Shown: positions 49,201 through 51,370 of the stretch, piece after piece | Layout of the letters: the number at the start of each line of letters is the position of its first letter | How positions within the stretch are numbered: position 1 is the first letter of the stretch | Assembly: GCA_023101885.1 (NCBI GenBank) | Contig: JALPQD010000160.1 | Coordinates: 4,001,188 to 4,065,187 of the forward strand | Direction: 5' to 3' | DNA: 64,000 bases | From: Typhlomys cinereus | Lineage: Eukaryota > Chordata > Mammalia > Rodentia > Platacanthomyidae | Translations under genes and position numbers: made by a program | The notes under the pieces: model-generated | What the model saw: the letters and a program-made list of their open reading frames with translations, nothing else | Databases searched by the model: none | Told to the model about the DNA's origin: nothing

Positions 49201-50039
49201 TGTTGTTTTTTGCTTTGCTTTGCTTTGCTTTGCTTTGTTTTTCTGCTTGCGAGACAGACAACTCCTGAGCCATCTCTCCAGCCTCCACCTGGCATTTTTA
49301 TGTGGGACCTGAGATCTGAACTCAGAACCTTCTGCTTGCAAGGACAGTGAACCAATATTTTTGTAGAACTTTTAGTACACACCAGAAATAACCTAATATT
49401 TCAATATTTTGTAGAGGTTTTAATACTTAATGTAACTTGAAGAAATAATGTTTACGTACAGGTGACACTTCCGGGTAGACGCTGTGTGTGTTAGCGTGAG
49501 GACCGAGTCACAAGGACTTTGACCTCAAGGGCAACCTGGGCTACATAGTGAGACCCTGATCTGAGTCATAAAAAGCAAGAAATATCAGCCTTAGCTGATC
49601 TTAGCTTCATCTTAGATGGTGGAAGGCTGAAGAGAAGCCACATTCTGAGAGTTGGGTCTAGTCGTTCAGTCCTGTCTTTCTCTCCTGCAGAGTCTTCTGA
49701 AGAAGAATCCGATGATGAAATCGCAGACAAAGATTCTGATGTGAGTGACATTTCCTGCCGTGCAGGCGCTTTGCCTCTTCCTGCTGCAAGAGTGACTCTT
49801 CACCAATGCTGTGTTTTAATATTTCTATCCAGGATCATTGGGATGAAGACGAAGAAGAGAAGGAAAGTGAAAAAGATGAGGATACTGGTGATGAGAGTGA
49901 AGAGGAAGATGGAGATGCCGAAGAGAAAGACAACGATGAAGATGAAGATGATGATGATGAGGACCGAGAAGTGTCGAGTGAAAAGGAGCTGAATGGGGGT
50001 TCTGACGTAGACCCTGAAGATGGGAGTGAAGAGGAGTGA
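3385..50039 (+). CDS. WDR43: WDR43 (UTP5 homologue), complete gene, 18 coding exons
   Basis: WDR43 is a nucleolar WD40 protein of the t-UTP/UTP-A subcomplex of the small-subunit processome; it supports Pol I transcription and early 18S pre-rRNA processing. In the sequence, 18 exons with GT-AG borders and matching phases join into 2064 coding bases (687 residues plus stop), slightly longer than the human protein. Residues 1 to about 430 form WD40-type repeats, with RVW at 38-40, EW at 151-152, KLW at 190-192 and VW at 247-248. Residues about 470-579 match the C-terminal Utp12-type helical domain. From about 600 to 687 the tail is a Glu/Asp/Ser/Lys-rich acidic run ending in EEE. The ATG at 3385 opens the conserved start of the family inside a CpG island. 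No frameshift or missing exon is seen. The identification rests on recalled similarity to human WDR43 along the whole length. Confidence 0.97.
4100..5265. other. WDR43 intron 1, unique 5' part
   Basis: No repeat family is recognised over about 1.1 kb. Additional CACGTG E-boxes occur at 4073-4078 and 4317-4322, on either side of the island edge. Confidence 0.45.
5270..5568 (+). mobile_element. Two decayed ID-like SINE fragments
   Basis: At about 5280-5345 and 5486-5568 the text resembles GGTCCTGAGTTCAGTCCCCA, the B-box half of ID-like elements, each ending A-rich. Confidence 0.45.
6047..6298 (+). mobile_element. Family A tRNA-headed SINE
   Basis: A full head AGGGCTGGAGAAATGGCTCA is followed by the body (ACTTCCGGCCCTGG, GAGCAAAAGCAAAAAGG) and a CA-repeat tail at 6281-6296. 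Confidence 0.8.
6557..6800 (-). mobile_element. Family A SINE with (TG)n tail
   Basis: A (TG)n run at 6557-6595 leads into the reversed body (CTGTGTGTCCCTGTGGAGG) and the head at CTTAACCCCTGAGCCATC. Confidence 0.8.
6945..7165 (-). mobile_element. B3-like SINE fragment
   Basis: The reversed B3 phrases CATGGAGGTCAGAGAACA and CTTGTGGGCTTGTGGGC are present in decayed form. Confidence 0.5.
7649..7988 (-). mobile_element. Composite B4-like SINE with (GA)n tail
   Basis: A (GA)n run at 7672-7719 is followed by a body containing CCAGGCTATCTGGCCC and the end GATCTGAACTTGGGG...GCCGAGCCACCTCC. This is the long rodent SINE type with tRNA and 7SL parts. Confidence 0.6.
8223..8322 (+). other. Cryptic or alternative exon candidate in WDR43 intron 1
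   Basis: A long T-rich tract ends TTTTTACTTCAG at 8222, and a donor CAG/GTACTT follows at 8323. The enclosed 100 bases are open in one frame ([19 protein letters not shown] within it), but I do not recognise that peptide. If spliced between exons 1 and 2 the length is not a multiple of three, and in the WDR43 frame it reads into a TAG, so it would act as a poison exon. It could equally be a chance decoy. Confidence 0.25.
8504..8817 (-). mobile_element. CpG-rich tRNA-SINE, copy 2, with 15-bp target-site duplication
   Basis: ATGCTGAGCTTTTTA is duplicated at 8504-8518 and 8803-8817. Between them lies a full element with many intact CpGs, its head at the right and an AT-rich tail at the left. 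Low decay and the perfect duplication argue for recent insertion. Confidence 0.9.
9020..9120 (-). mobile_element. B1-like SINE fragment
   Basis: Reversed text GTAGCCCAGGCAGGCTTTGA is typical of B1. Confidence 0.55.
9256..9593 (-). mobile_element. Family A SINE with (ATTC)n and (CT)n tail
   Basis: (ATTC)n runs over 9256-9300, then CT-rich repeats to about 9370, then the reversed body and the head CCTGAGCCCTCTCTCTCCAG. Confidence 0.75.
9660..9910 (-). mobile_element. B3/B4-like SINE
   Basis: The reversed end GGTGCTAGGGATCCTTCC...GCAGCAAGTACTTGACCCAC is recognisable, but the middle is decayed. Confidence 0.5.
9955..10075 (-). mobile_element. B1-like SINE
   Basis: GTGTGTAACTCAGGTTGGCT and GGATTATTGGCATGCACCAC are reversed B1 text. 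Confidence 0.6.
10153..10225. repeat. Short inverted repeat, 15-base arms
   Basis: TTGAGCATCTCTAAT (10153-10167) pairs with GTTAGGGATGCTCAA (about 10211-10225), with two G-T type mismatches. The AATCCAAAA-rich centre resembles an old palindromic mammalian repeat whose name I am not certain of. A similar phrase recurs near 47600-47640. Confidence 0.45.
10240..11915. other. WDR43 intron 1, 3' part
   Basis: Mostly unique AT-rich sequence with decayed B1-like fragments at about 10775-10866 and 11192-11290 (minus strand). No coding signal is recognised. Confidence 0.4.
11916..12053 (+). CDS. WDR43: WDR43 exon 2 (residues 75-120)
   Basis: The acceptor is a T-rich tract ending TTTCCAG. The exon starts [11 protein letters not shown], a basic stretch that could serve as a nuclear localisation signal, then runs [20 protein letters not shown]. 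It ends in phase 0 before GTAAGT. Confidence 0.96.
12267..12385 (+). mobile_element. B1-like SINE in intron 2
   Basis: GGGGCAGGAGGATTATTGAG and GTCTACATAATGAATTCTAG follow the B1 plan. Confidence 0.55.
12721..12842 (+). CDS. WDR43: WDR43 exon 3 (residues 121-161)
   Basis: The acceptor is TAATCTGCAG. The exon encodes [14 protein letters not shown] and then DKYIVEWN, a full GH...WN WD40 repeat. It ends after two bases of a Cys codon, before GTGAGT. Confidence 0.96.
12843..14759. other. WDR43 intron 3, 5' part
   Basis: About 1.9 kb without a clear repeat apart from a poly(A) run at 13368-13387. Short frames such as 13629-13847 and 14401-14841 show no family resemblance. Confidence 0.4.
14760..15008 (-). 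mobile_element. Family A SINE
   Basis: GAGGGCACTGTGTGTCCC begins the reversed body, and GAGCCATCTCTCCAGACCC is the head. Confidence 0.8.
15215..15345 (-). mobile_element. B1-like SINE fragment
   Basis: TAGCTCAGGCTGCCCTCAAA and ATAGGCATATACTATTGTGC follow the reversed B1 plan. Confidence 0.5.
15346..16539. other. WDR43 intron 3, middle part
   Basis: AT-rich sequence with one decayed SINE-like patch near 15770-15900. No gene is recognised. Confidence 0.4.
16540..16782 (+). mobile_element. Family A SINE with (CA)n tail
   Basis: The head is GGGCTGAAGAGATGGCTCAG, the body ends TTGGACCTTAATGGG, and a (CA)n run follows at about 16735-16778. Confidence 0.8.
16843..17300 (+). mobile_element. B2-like SINE interrupted near its tail by a CpG-rich SINE
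   Basis: A plus-strand B2-like head and body (AAATAGCTCAGCTGGTAAGG) runs to about 17018. It resumes after the insertion at 17283 as an A-rich tail (AAGTAAATAAAATAC). Confidence 0.65.
17007..17282 (-). mobile_element. CpG-rich tRNA-SINE, copy 3, nested, 12-bp target-site duplication
   Basis: CCTCTTTTTCTT occurs at 17007-17018 and 17271-17282. The element between has the AGAACTACGGACGAATTTGG body and a CCACCTCTCCAGCCC head on the reverse strand. It lost part of the body and some CpGs compared with copy 2. Confidence 0.85.
17749..17869 (+). CDS. WDR43: WDR43 exon 4 (residues 161-201)
   Basis: The first base completes the split Cys codon. The exon reads [19 protein letters not shown] and then [15 protein letters not shown], a WD40 repeat with KLW at 190-192. 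It ends in phase 0 at AGA before GTGAGT. Confidence 0.96.
17969..18140 (+). mobile_element. ID plus B1 composite (B4-like) SINE
   Basis: An ID-like half (CTAGGTTTTATCCCCAGTAC) is followed by a B1-like half (AAGCGGAGACAGGAAG, GGCTAGCCTGG). Confidence 0.55.
18510..18620 (+). mobile_element. B1-like SINE
   Basis: GGGGAGGCTGAGGCAGGAGA and GAAGCCAGCCTGAACTATAT are standard B1 text. Confidence 0.7.
18935..19074 (+). CDS. WDR43: WDR43 exon 5 (residues 202-248)
   Basis: The acceptor is TTTTCTAG. The exon encodes [14 protein letters not shown] and then [16 protein letters not shown], ending two bases into the Trp codon before GTAGGT. It holds another GH-to-VW repeat. Confidence 0.96.
19200..19400 (+). 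mobile_element. SINE with (CA)n run in intron 5
   Basis: A tRNA-like head (GTGAATAAGAGTACTTGGTA), a body typical of B2-like elements and a (CA)n run at 19358-19388. Confidence 0.5.
19920..20225 (+). mobile_element. B2/B3-like SINE
   Basis: The head AAAGGGCTTGCCATACAAGC is followed by GGAGCTGAGTTCAAACAC and the CACATGTACCTACACATG end. Confidence 0.5.
20226..20420 (+). repeat. Unassigned repeat-like segment, possibly an LTR end
   Basis: The phrase ATGAGTTCCT recurs at about 35-base spacing and the segment ends at an AATAAA-bearing tail (TGTAATAAATTGTC). It resembles the end of a rodent LTR, but I cannot name it. Confidence 0.25.
20690..21480 (-). mobile_element. L1 3' UTR fragment, antisense
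   Basis: A T-run at about 20695-20708 (reversed poly(A)) is followed by a TTTACAAAC-bearing end and then a pyrimidine-rich tract (CCCTCCTCCTTCCC), the reverse of the L1 3' UTR purine tract. Degraded 3' UTR-like sequence extends right. No L1 reading frame is present. Confidence 0.55.
21481..22521. other. WDR43 intron 5, 3' part
   Basis: AT-rich intron sequence without a recognised repeat or gene. Confidence 0.4.
22522..22624 (+). CDS. WDR43: WDR43 exon 6 (residues 248-282)
   Basis: The first base completes Trp 248. The exon reads [20 protein letters not shown] and then [12 protein letters not shown]. The donor GTAAGT follows in phase 0. Confidence 0.96.
22690..22965 (-). mobile_element. B3/B4-like SINE
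   Basis: The text GAGCTTGCCAGTCAACTAGT and TGGGGTTACAAGCAGCCACG follows a reversed composite SINE. Confidence 0.45.
22985..23100 (-). mobile_element. B1-like SINE
   Basis: GGTCTTACTGTGTAGTTCCG and TTGCCTCAGTCTCCCCAGGC are reversed B1 text. Confidence 0.55.
23140..23280 (-). mobile_element. B3-like SINE
   Basis: AGAGGTAGAGGACAACTCTC and the T-rich left edge are typical of reversed B3. Confidence 0.5.
23281..23343 (-). mobile_element. Poly(T)-only insertion flanked by 17-bp direct repeats
   Basis: TCTTAAGCCATCTTATT occurs at 23281-23297 and again at 23327-23343. The 29 bases between them are T with a few C and A. This fits an L1-driven insertion that copied only a poly(A) tail, seen in antisense. 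Confidence 0.6.
23418..23710 (-). mobile_element. CpG-rich tRNA-SINE, copy 4, 14-bp target-site duplication
   Basis: ACAAGTTTATTTTA at 23418-23431 and ACAAATTTATTTTA at 23697-23710 differ by one base. The element has the ACCACGGGGGAATTCGGG body and the head at CCACTTCTCCAGCCCC. Confidence 0.85.
23726..23898 (-). mobile_element. B1 plus ID composite (B4-like) SINE
   Basis: A T-run, then reversed B1 text (CAGGCTTACCTTGAACTTC), then reversed ID text (TGGGCTTTGTGCATGCTAGC). Confidence 0.55.
24334..24565 (-). mobile_element. Family A SINE with (TG)n tail
   Basis: (TG)n at 24334-24380, then the reversed body and the head at CCTGAGCCATCTCTCCTG. Confidence 0.75.
24655..24835 (+). mobile_element. 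Family A SINE, 5'-truncated
   Basis: It starts inside the head (GCAGAAGGTCCTGAGTTCAG) and ends in a short CA tail and AATAAATA. Confidence 0.7.
25242..25480 (-). mobile_element. Family A SINE
   Basis: CCAGAGGGCACTGTGTGTCC begins the reversed body, and CCCTGAGCCATCTCACC is the head. Confidence 0.8.
25615..25679 (+). CDS. WDR43: WDR43 exon 7 (residues 283-304)
   Basis: The acceptor is TTTTTCTTCCAG. The exon encodes [20 protein letters not shown] and then N plus two bases of Gly. The donor is GTAAGA. Confidence 0.96.
26136..26219. repeat. Tandem duplication, about 43 bp x 2
   Basis: Two adjacent units begin GAAAGTTTTTTT, contain AAAGGAAATTTGAC and end near TTGA (26136-26178 and 26179 to about 26219), with small differences. 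Confidence 0.75.
26715..26870 (+). mobile_element. B2-like SINE
   Basis: GGGGCTCAGCAGGTAAAGAC and CTTGCTGTACAAGC form the head; CCTCCACATGCATCTC follows in the body. Confidence 0.6.
27409..27580 (+). CDS. WDR43: WDR43 exon 8 (residues 304-361)
   Basis: The acceptor is CCTTCTAG. The exon starts by completing Gly, then reads [20 protein letters not shown] and runs to [10 protein letters not shown]. The donor GTAAGT follows in phase 0. Confidence 0.96.
28000..28176 (-). mobile_element. B3/B4-like SINE fragment
   Basis: A (GT)-rich left part leads to CCTTGAACCCGAGCTCATCG and TGCTGAGGTTACAGACGTG. The match breaks off at the duplicated segment beginning 28177. Confidence 0.45.
28177..28223 (+). 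repeat. 47-bp duplicated segment, copy 1
   Basis: This segment (core GTGGGAGCCTTCCACAATAT) differs by one base from 29116-29162, 939 bases away in the same intron. It belongs to no repeat family I recognise. Confidence 0.85.
28413..28695 (-). mobile_element. Family A SINE with (TG)n tail
   Basis: (TG)n at 28417-28448, then the reversed body GTGTCCCTGTGGAGGACCAA and a decayed head. Confidence 0.8.
28736..28803. repeat. (CCCT)n-type simple repeat
   Basis: Irregular CCCTCCCT units. Confidence 0.7.
28805..28965 (-). mobile_element. B3-like SINE
   Basis: CATGGGAGGTCAGAGGATAC and CATCATGTGGGTTCTGGG are reversed B3 text. Confidence 0.65.
29116..29162 (+). repeat. 47-bp duplicated segment, copy 2
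   Basis: 46 of 47 bases match 28177-28223, in the same orientation, about 100 bases upstream of exon 9. Confidence 0.85.
29261..29347 (+). CDS. WDR43: WDR43 exon 9 (residues 362-390)
   Basis: The acceptor is CTATTTCTAG. The exon encodes [19 protein letters not shown] and then [10 protein letters not shown], in phase 0 at both ends. The donor is GTGAGT. The following intron carries the first snoRNA. Confidence 0.96.
29892..29969 (+). ncRNA. SNORD53: Box C/D snoRNA, SNORD53/SNORD92 family, copy in intron 9
   Basis: The parts are box C GTGATGA at 29897-29903, a D' box CTGA at 29927-29930, a degenerate C' near 29938-29943, and box D CTGA at 29962-29965. A terminal stem TGCT/AGCA closes the RNA, extended by one A-T pair. 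The bases before box D (CTCTTGGCTGT) form the guide; by the D+5 rule it targets a C in an ACAGCCAAG-like site. The family is known to be hosted by WDR43 introns and is assigned to 28S rRNA methylation. Whether this copy is SNORD53 or SNORD92 is not settled here. It would be released from the spliced intron. Confidence 0.85.
30050..30200 (-). mobile_element. B3-like SINE in intron 9
   Basis: GTGTAGAGGACAACTTTTGG and GGGAACTGAACTCAGGTC are reversed B3 text. It lies downstream of the snoRNA. Confidence 0.6.
30476..30613 (+). CDS. WDR43: WDR43 exon 10 (residues 391-436)
   Basis: The exon reads [20 protein letters not shown], then a proline-rich [10 protein letters not shown] linker and a basic NKRK. 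It joins the WD40 region to the C-terminal domain. The acceptor (GCGGGATAG) is weak, with a broken polypyrimidine tract, and the donor is GTAATA. The frame and family match still make the exon secure. Confidence 0.94.
30903..30979 (+). ncRNA. SNORD92: Box C/D snoRNA, SNORD53/SNORD92 family, copy in intron 10
   Basis: Box C GTGATGA is at 30908-30914, D' CTGA at 30938-30941, a C'-like GTGATGC at 30948-30954 and box D CTGA at 30972-30975. The terminal stem is TGCT/AGCA. The region from the C' side to the end is nearly identical to the intron 9 copy, including the guide before box D, while the D' guide differs. This implies the same D-guided target and a shared origin. The SNORD92 symbol is tentative. 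Confidence 0.8.
31455..31680 (-). mobile_element. B3-like SINE with (TG)n(AG)n tail in intron 10
   Basis: (TG)n then (AG)n at 31470-31544, followed by GGAGGTCAGAGGACAACTTT and a decayed head ending GCTATCTCACCC. Confidence 0.65.
32123..32254 (+). CDS. WDR43: WDR43 exon 11 (residues 437-480)
   Basis: The acceptor is TGTTCTCAG. The exon encodes [20 protein letters not shown], then [20 protein letters not shown] and N. This is the start of the Utp12-type domain. The donor is GTAAGT. Confidence 0.96.
32255..33460. other. WDR43 intron 11, 5' part
   Basis: AT-rich sequence without a recognised repeat or gene. Confidence 0.4.
33470..34560 (-). mobile_element. L1 3' UTR-like fragment, antisense, about 1.1 kb
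   Basis: A pyrimidine-rich stretch (CCCCACCCCCACTTTC) is followed by text that reappears at 55510-56905: TTGTGATTTTCTGTA, CCATTGCAAAAGG, GATAAATGTTTGGAAG and a stretch around GTGATCCCTGCTTGAAAATG. It resembles the older rodent Lx-type L1 3' UTR in reverse. Frames in it (for example 34306-34569) are not L1 proteins. Confidence 0.55.
34561..35110 (-). mobile_element. Second L1 3' UTR-like fragment, antisense
   Basis: A pyrimidine-rich region (CCTTCCTTCTCTACC) is followed by TCTAGTTCCATCCATTTACC and TTATGTTCCATTGTATG, phrases typical of reversed L1 3' UTRs. Confidence 0.5.
35125..35275 (-). mobile_element. B3-like SINE
   Basis: The text ATGGTTGGAAGTCAGTGG and GCCTTATGCACTGAGC is a decayed reversed B3. 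Confidence 0.5.
35530..35675 (+). mobile_element. B2-like SINE
   Basis: GCACAATCCTGGGGACCTGG and TGTTCTCTAATTTGCACAC follow the B2/B3 plan with an A-rich end. Confidence 0.5.
36270..36655 (-). mobile_element. Cluster of B3-like, ID-like and B1-like fragments
   Basis: B3-like text at 36270-36425 (GGAGGACAACTTTCAGAAGT), ID-like text to about 36530 (GGGATTAAACCCTGGGAC), then reversed B1 (GTCCAGACAGGCCTCAAGG). Confidence 0.5.
36970..37250 (-). mobile_element. Family A SINE
   Basis: AGTGGGGCACTATGTGTGCC starts the reversed body and CTTGAGCTGTCTTTCCAGTC is the head. Confidence 0.75.
37251..37816. other. WDR43 intron 11, 3' end
   Basis: No clear feature; a decayed B1-like fragment may lie near 37350-37400. 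Confidence 0.35.
37817..37903 (+). CDS. WDR43: WDR43 exon 12 (residues 481-509)
   Basis: The acceptor is CTTTTCTCACAG. The exon reads [20 protein letters not shown] and then HAVIPLLQE, helical repeats of the Utp12-type domain. The donor is GTAACA. Confidence 0.96.
38175..38350 (-). mobile_element. B3-like SINE in intron 12
   Basis: (AG)n-rich left end at 38198-38225, then GATTGGAGTACAACTTTGGG and GGGATTAAACTCAAGCTGC. Confidence 0.55.
38351..39303. other. WDR43 intron 12, 3' part
   Basis: Unique AT-rich sequence with an A-run at 38946-38963; nothing else recognised. Confidence 0.4.
39304..39335 (+). CDS. WDR43: WDR43 exon 13, 32-bp micro-exon (residues 510-520)
   Basis: The acceptor is TCTCTCCTTTAG. 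The exon encodes [10 protein letters not shown] plus two bases of Ser. The donor is GTAAGC. It is short enough for a generic gene finder to miss, but the phase and family sequence require it. Confidence 0.95.
39365..39480 (-). mobile_element. B1-like SINE
   Basis: TTTTTGAGACAGGATTTCAA and GCCTCAGCCTCCCTCAGGCA are reversed B1 text. Confidence 0.65.
39517..39648 (+). repeat. 44-bp tandem repeat, three copies, in an ID-like SINE head
   Basis: Units at 39517-39560, 39561-39604 and 39605-39648 each begin AAAGCAG, contain GGGATGGCAGAGTACTTG and differ at only a few bases. The unit is the first half of an ID-like SINE; the second half (GGATCCCCAGTAGT) follows once. Confidence 0.9.
39925..40215 (-). 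mobile_element. B4-like composite SINE
   Basis: TTTTTTGAGACAGGATTTCT (7SL part) in the middle and CTGAGCCATCTCTCCTGACC (tRNA head, reversed) at the right. Confidence 0.55.
40448..40569 (-). mobile_element. 5'-truncated L1 3' end, antisense, 15-bp target-site duplication
   Basis: CATGTTCTTGTTTTA is duplicated at 40448-40462 and 40555-40569. The 92 bases between start with a T-run, pass TTATTTCCGCTCATACAAAC and end in a pyrimidine tract, the reverse complement of the 41425-41676 element's end. Confidence 0.85.
40754..40817 (+). CDS. WDR43: WDR43 exon 14 (residues 520-541)
   Basis: The acceptor is TTTTCTTTTCTAG. The exon completes Ser and then reads [20 protein letters not shown] plus T. The donor is GTAAGT. 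The QWLK motif is typical of the Utp12-type domain in this family. Confidence 0.96.
40885..41080 (+). mobile_element. B2-like SINE in intron 14
   Basis: Head text AAGTTGCTTGCAGCTTAAGT and TGACTTGAGTTCAGTCC, then CTGACCTCCACACTTGCGC. Confidence 0.55.
41410..41691 (+). mobile_element. 5'-truncated L1 3' UTR, sense, 15-bp target-site duplication
   Basis: AAAATTGACAAGCTA is present at 41410-41424 and 41677-41691. The insert has a G-rich purine tract (41535-41610), the end GTTTGTATGAGCGGAAATAA and a poly(A) tail. The perfect duplication and intact tail mark it as recent. Confidence 0.9.
41860..41980 (-). mobile_element. B1-like SINE
   Basis: TTTTTGAGATAGGTTTTCAC, GTAACCCAGGCTGTCCTC and GATTCCAGGCACAAGC are reversed B1 text. 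Confidence 0.7.
41981..42929. other. WDR43 intron 14, middle
   Basis: No gene or clear repeat recognised. A frame at 42683-43177 runs into the following SINE and is not a family match. Confidence 0.35.
42930..43230 (-). mobile_element. B4-like composite SINE
   Basis: GAGGCCAGCTGGACTTCCC, GCGGGGATTACAGGTGTC and GGTCTGAACTTGGATCCTCA follow the reversed composite plan. Confidence 0.6.
43242..43263. repeat. (AT)n simple repeat
   Basis: A short AT dinucleotide run followed by a T-run. Confidence 0.8.
43493..43606 (+). CDS. WDR43: WDR43 exon 15 (residues 542-579)
   Basis: The acceptor is TTTCTTCTTTAG. The exon encodes [20 protein letters not shown], then [18 protein letters not shown], the end of the Utp12-type domain. 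The donor is GTGAGC. Confidence 0.96.
43722..43960 (+). mobile_element. Family A SINE with alternating CG/CA tail
   Basis: A well-kept head (GGGCTGGAGAGATGGCTCAG), full body and a GCGCGCGCACGCGCGCACGC tail at 43927-43956. Confidence 0.85.
44055..44700 (-). mobile_element. B3-like, B3-like and B1/ID-like fragments in series
   Basis: 44055-44265 and 44275-44405 are decayed reversed B3 copies; 44410-44600 is reversed B1-like (GTAGCTCAGACTGGCTTGAA); 44600-44700 is ID-like (CACGTGCTAGGCAGTCAAGC). Confidence 0.45.
44968..45037 (+). CDS. WDR43: WDR43 exon 16 (residues 580-603)
   Basis: The acceptor is TGTTCTCCAG. The exon encodes [20 protein letters not shown] and then YEE plus one base of Glu. 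This is a basic linker leading into the acidic tail. The donor is GTAACA. Confidence 0.95.
45130..45440 (-). mobile_element. L1 3' UTR-like fragment, antisense, in intron 16
   Basis: AAAAAGTACTGGGCTTCATC and a long pyrimidine-rich region (CCACTCCCCCCTTCTGCC) resemble reversed old L1 3' UTR. Confidence 0.5.
45605..45740 (+). mobile_element. Decayed tRNA-type SINE
   Basis: TTAAGGGCCAGTGAGACAGT and GCACATGCTTACGAACCTGA resemble a B2-type head. Confidence 0.4.
46170..46350 (+). mobile_element. Decayed B2-like SINE
   Basis: GTGTCTTAGTGGGTAAAAGT and GATTTGAATTCAAATTCCTG resemble a B2-type head and B box. Confidence 0.45.
46545..46800 (-). mobile_element. Family A SINE with alternating GC/GT tail
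   Basis: A GCGCGTGCGTGCGTGTG-type run (46546-46590), the reversed body and a head ending TTTCTCCAGCCC. Confidence 0.75.
46801..47275. other. WDR43 intron 16, unique stretch
   Basis: AT-rich sequence with no recognised feature. Exon 17 lies much further downstream. Confidence 0.35.
47277..47335 (+). mobile_element. Fragment resembling the start of a URR1-type rodent repeat
   Basis: TTCTAGTTCCTGTTACTATG and ATAAAATACCC resemble the terminal phrase of this repeat class. Confidence 0.35.
47735..48180 (+). mobile_element. URR1-like non-autonomous rodent repeat
   Basis: AAGGAGTTTACTTTCTTACG, TAATCCCACCCACCATGGGC and CAGTCAAGGTGACACCTGTA resemble the internal and end phrases of the URR1-type repeat as I remember it. 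It has no coding capacity. Confidence 0.4.
48240..48415 (-). mobile_element. B3-like SINE
   Basis: GCCATGTGGGTTTCCAGGAA and CACTGAGCCATCTTGCCAGC are reversed B3 text. Confidence 0.65.
48416..49000. other. WDR43 intron 16, unique stretch
   Basis: AT-rich sequence without a recognised repeat or gene. Confidence 0.4.
49003..49345 (-). mobile_element. Family A SINE interrupted by a head-only SINE
   Basis: The outer copy starts at the T-rich left end, carries TTTCCCAGGCTCC, breaks at about 49187 and resumes at about 49283 with CCACCTGGCATTTTTATGTG, ending CAGAACCTTCTGCTTGCAAG. Confidence 0.7.
49187..49282 (-). mobile_element. Head-only SINE with (CAAAG)n tail, nested
   Basis: On the minus strand about 41 bases of tRNA-like head (GGCTGGAGAGATGGCTCAGG) pass directly into an A-rich tail with four to five CAAAG units (TTTGC on the plus strand, about 49209-49238). 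The body of family A is missing. Confidence 0.6.
49490..49568 (+). mobile_element. B1-like SINE fragment
   Basis: GGGCAACCTGGGCTACATAG and GTGAGACCCTG are B1 end text. Confidence 0.6.
49691..49740 (+). CDS. WDR43: WDR43 exon 17 (residues 603-619)
   Basis: The acceptor is CTCTCCTGCAG. The exon reads [17 protein letters not shown], an acidic, serine-rich stretch with several CK2-type sites. The donor GTGAGT follows in phase 0. Confidence 0.95.
49833..50039 (+). CDS. WDR43: WDR43 exon 18, terminal coding part (residues 620-687 and stop)
   Basis: The acceptor is ATTTCTATCCAG. The exon starts [17 protein letters not shown], continues as an almost pure Asp/Glu run and ends DPEDGSEEE before TGA at 50037-50039. 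The GAN-rich codons make a low-complexity tract that is also open on the opposite strand; those opposite-strand frames are shadows. Confidence 0.96.
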   Translation, partial: DHWDEDEEEKESEKDEDTGDESEEEDGDAEEKDNDEDEDDDDEDREVSSEKELNGGSDVDPEDGSEEE

Positions 50040-50219
50040 AGGCAGAAGCCAGACTCTACTCTGCTCACGCCGCCCAGGCCTCCTGGGGAGACTCGTCCTG
50101 TGCCAGGAGGCCGAGCCCGCTGTACGCATCACGCTCGCAGTGGCGATTCCCACGCCTCCTTCCTGCCCCGAGTGCTCCAGACTTTAACTGTGTAAATAAG
50201 AGTGTTTCATTCAAATGTT

Positions 50220-50225
50220 AATAAA
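50220..50225 (+). terminator. Proximal poly(A) signal AATAAA
   Basis: A perfect hexamer lies 180 bases after the stop codon. Only a weak GT-rich element follows, so use may be partial. Confidence 0.65.
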
Positions 50226-50658
50226 CTTTACACAGTAAATAGACACATTTTCTGCAATGTACTGACATGATTGTCCAATACATGGTATATTTTTATAATA
50301 TAATTCTCTAGTATGATTGGTTAAATCAGAGATGGACTCAAGTAAAGACAGATCCGTAGGGTTCAGAACTGGACGTGTGAAGGAGTCAGCTCTTGTCTCA
50401 GGTTGGTGTCTTTCATGTGATGCACGGGCCCAGCAGCACGAGTGAGCAGGTTCAACCTCACACCTAATTTGATGCATTTTCCACAAAATAGGAATAACAA
50501 GGCGTGAGTAAAAGTGGCTGTTTTAAAGAAGAAAGAAAAAAGACATCCCTAGTTTTTCTGTTAACTGTGGTCCTCTGACTCGAGTCAGGGTGGATATTTG
50601 GAATACTCCCCCAAGTAACCACTGAGTATTTAAATTGTCACGTGAAACTCCTTTTTTA

Positions 50659-50664
50659 AATAAA
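50659..50664 (+). terminator. Possible internal poly(A) signal AATAAA
   Basis: A hexamer lies within the probable 3' UTR without a clear downstream GT-rich element. Use is uncertain. Confidence 0.25.
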
Positions 50665-50986
50665 GCAAAATGATGGTGATTAAAGATAGAAATCTTTAGC
50701 CATGTTAAGGATTTCCTCGTGCGCACATGGCCCGTAAAGGGCATATGTATGCAAATTTTTAAAAACTTCAGTCACAGCTGCTTTTGGAGAGGTTTTCATT
50801 TTTATTTAAATTACTAATGGATCAAAGAACAATTGTTTATTTTTCTCTTTGGTTTTAGATATTAATGATAACCTTGTTGGAATTTTTTTCCAAAGAAACT
50901 ATTTTTATAATTCAGTAATTTAATGTTTTCCTTTATTTTCATTACCCACTCTCAACAGTGTTAGGGTATCTGTTTATTTTTAAAGT

Positions 50987-50992
50987 AATAAA
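50987..50992 (+). terminator. Possible internal poly(A) signal AATAAA
   Basis: A hexamer in an AT-rich stretch of the probable 3' UTR, with a T-rich downstream region. Use is uncertain. Confidence 0.25.
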
Positions 50993-51364
50993 TCTTACTC
51001 AAGATTTTTTATCTATAAGTATTTTGGTGCGCTACAATAGCTAGCCTTTTCAAATTACCAATAATTTGTCTTCTTTTAAAGGAATGAGTTAGTATTTGTT
51101 TTGTGCTCACTACTGGGACGGGCAGAGAGAAGCTCACCTCTACAGAGGCGATGCATTTAGTTCCCACCTGCGAATGTAAAACAAACCATTTTCTCGGAGG
51201 GACTTTCTGACATCAGGCAGAGCAGGTTTCTGTGCTCGCCTGTAGAAGTGCAGCCAGGAGAGCAAATTGGGGAAGCAGTGTGAGCTGCTGGCGCAGTGTA
51301 CAGTTGTATTTGTCTATAAATGGAGTTGTTTATGACAATTTAATACCATTTTCTTTGTAAAGTG

Positions 51365-51370
51365 AATAAA
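51365..51370 (+). terminator. Distal poly(A) signal AATAAA with GT-rich downstream element
   Basis: The hexamer is followed about 20 bases later by a strongly GT-rich tract (about 51388-51412), the standard layout of an efficient cleavage site. It sits at the end of the SINE-free stretch. Confidence 0.6.

Noticed and set aside
49800..50153. Minus-strand frames opposite the acidic exon
   Set aside because: They are shadows of the GAA/GAT-rich coding tract, giving Ser- or Ile/Phe-rich low-complexity peptides.
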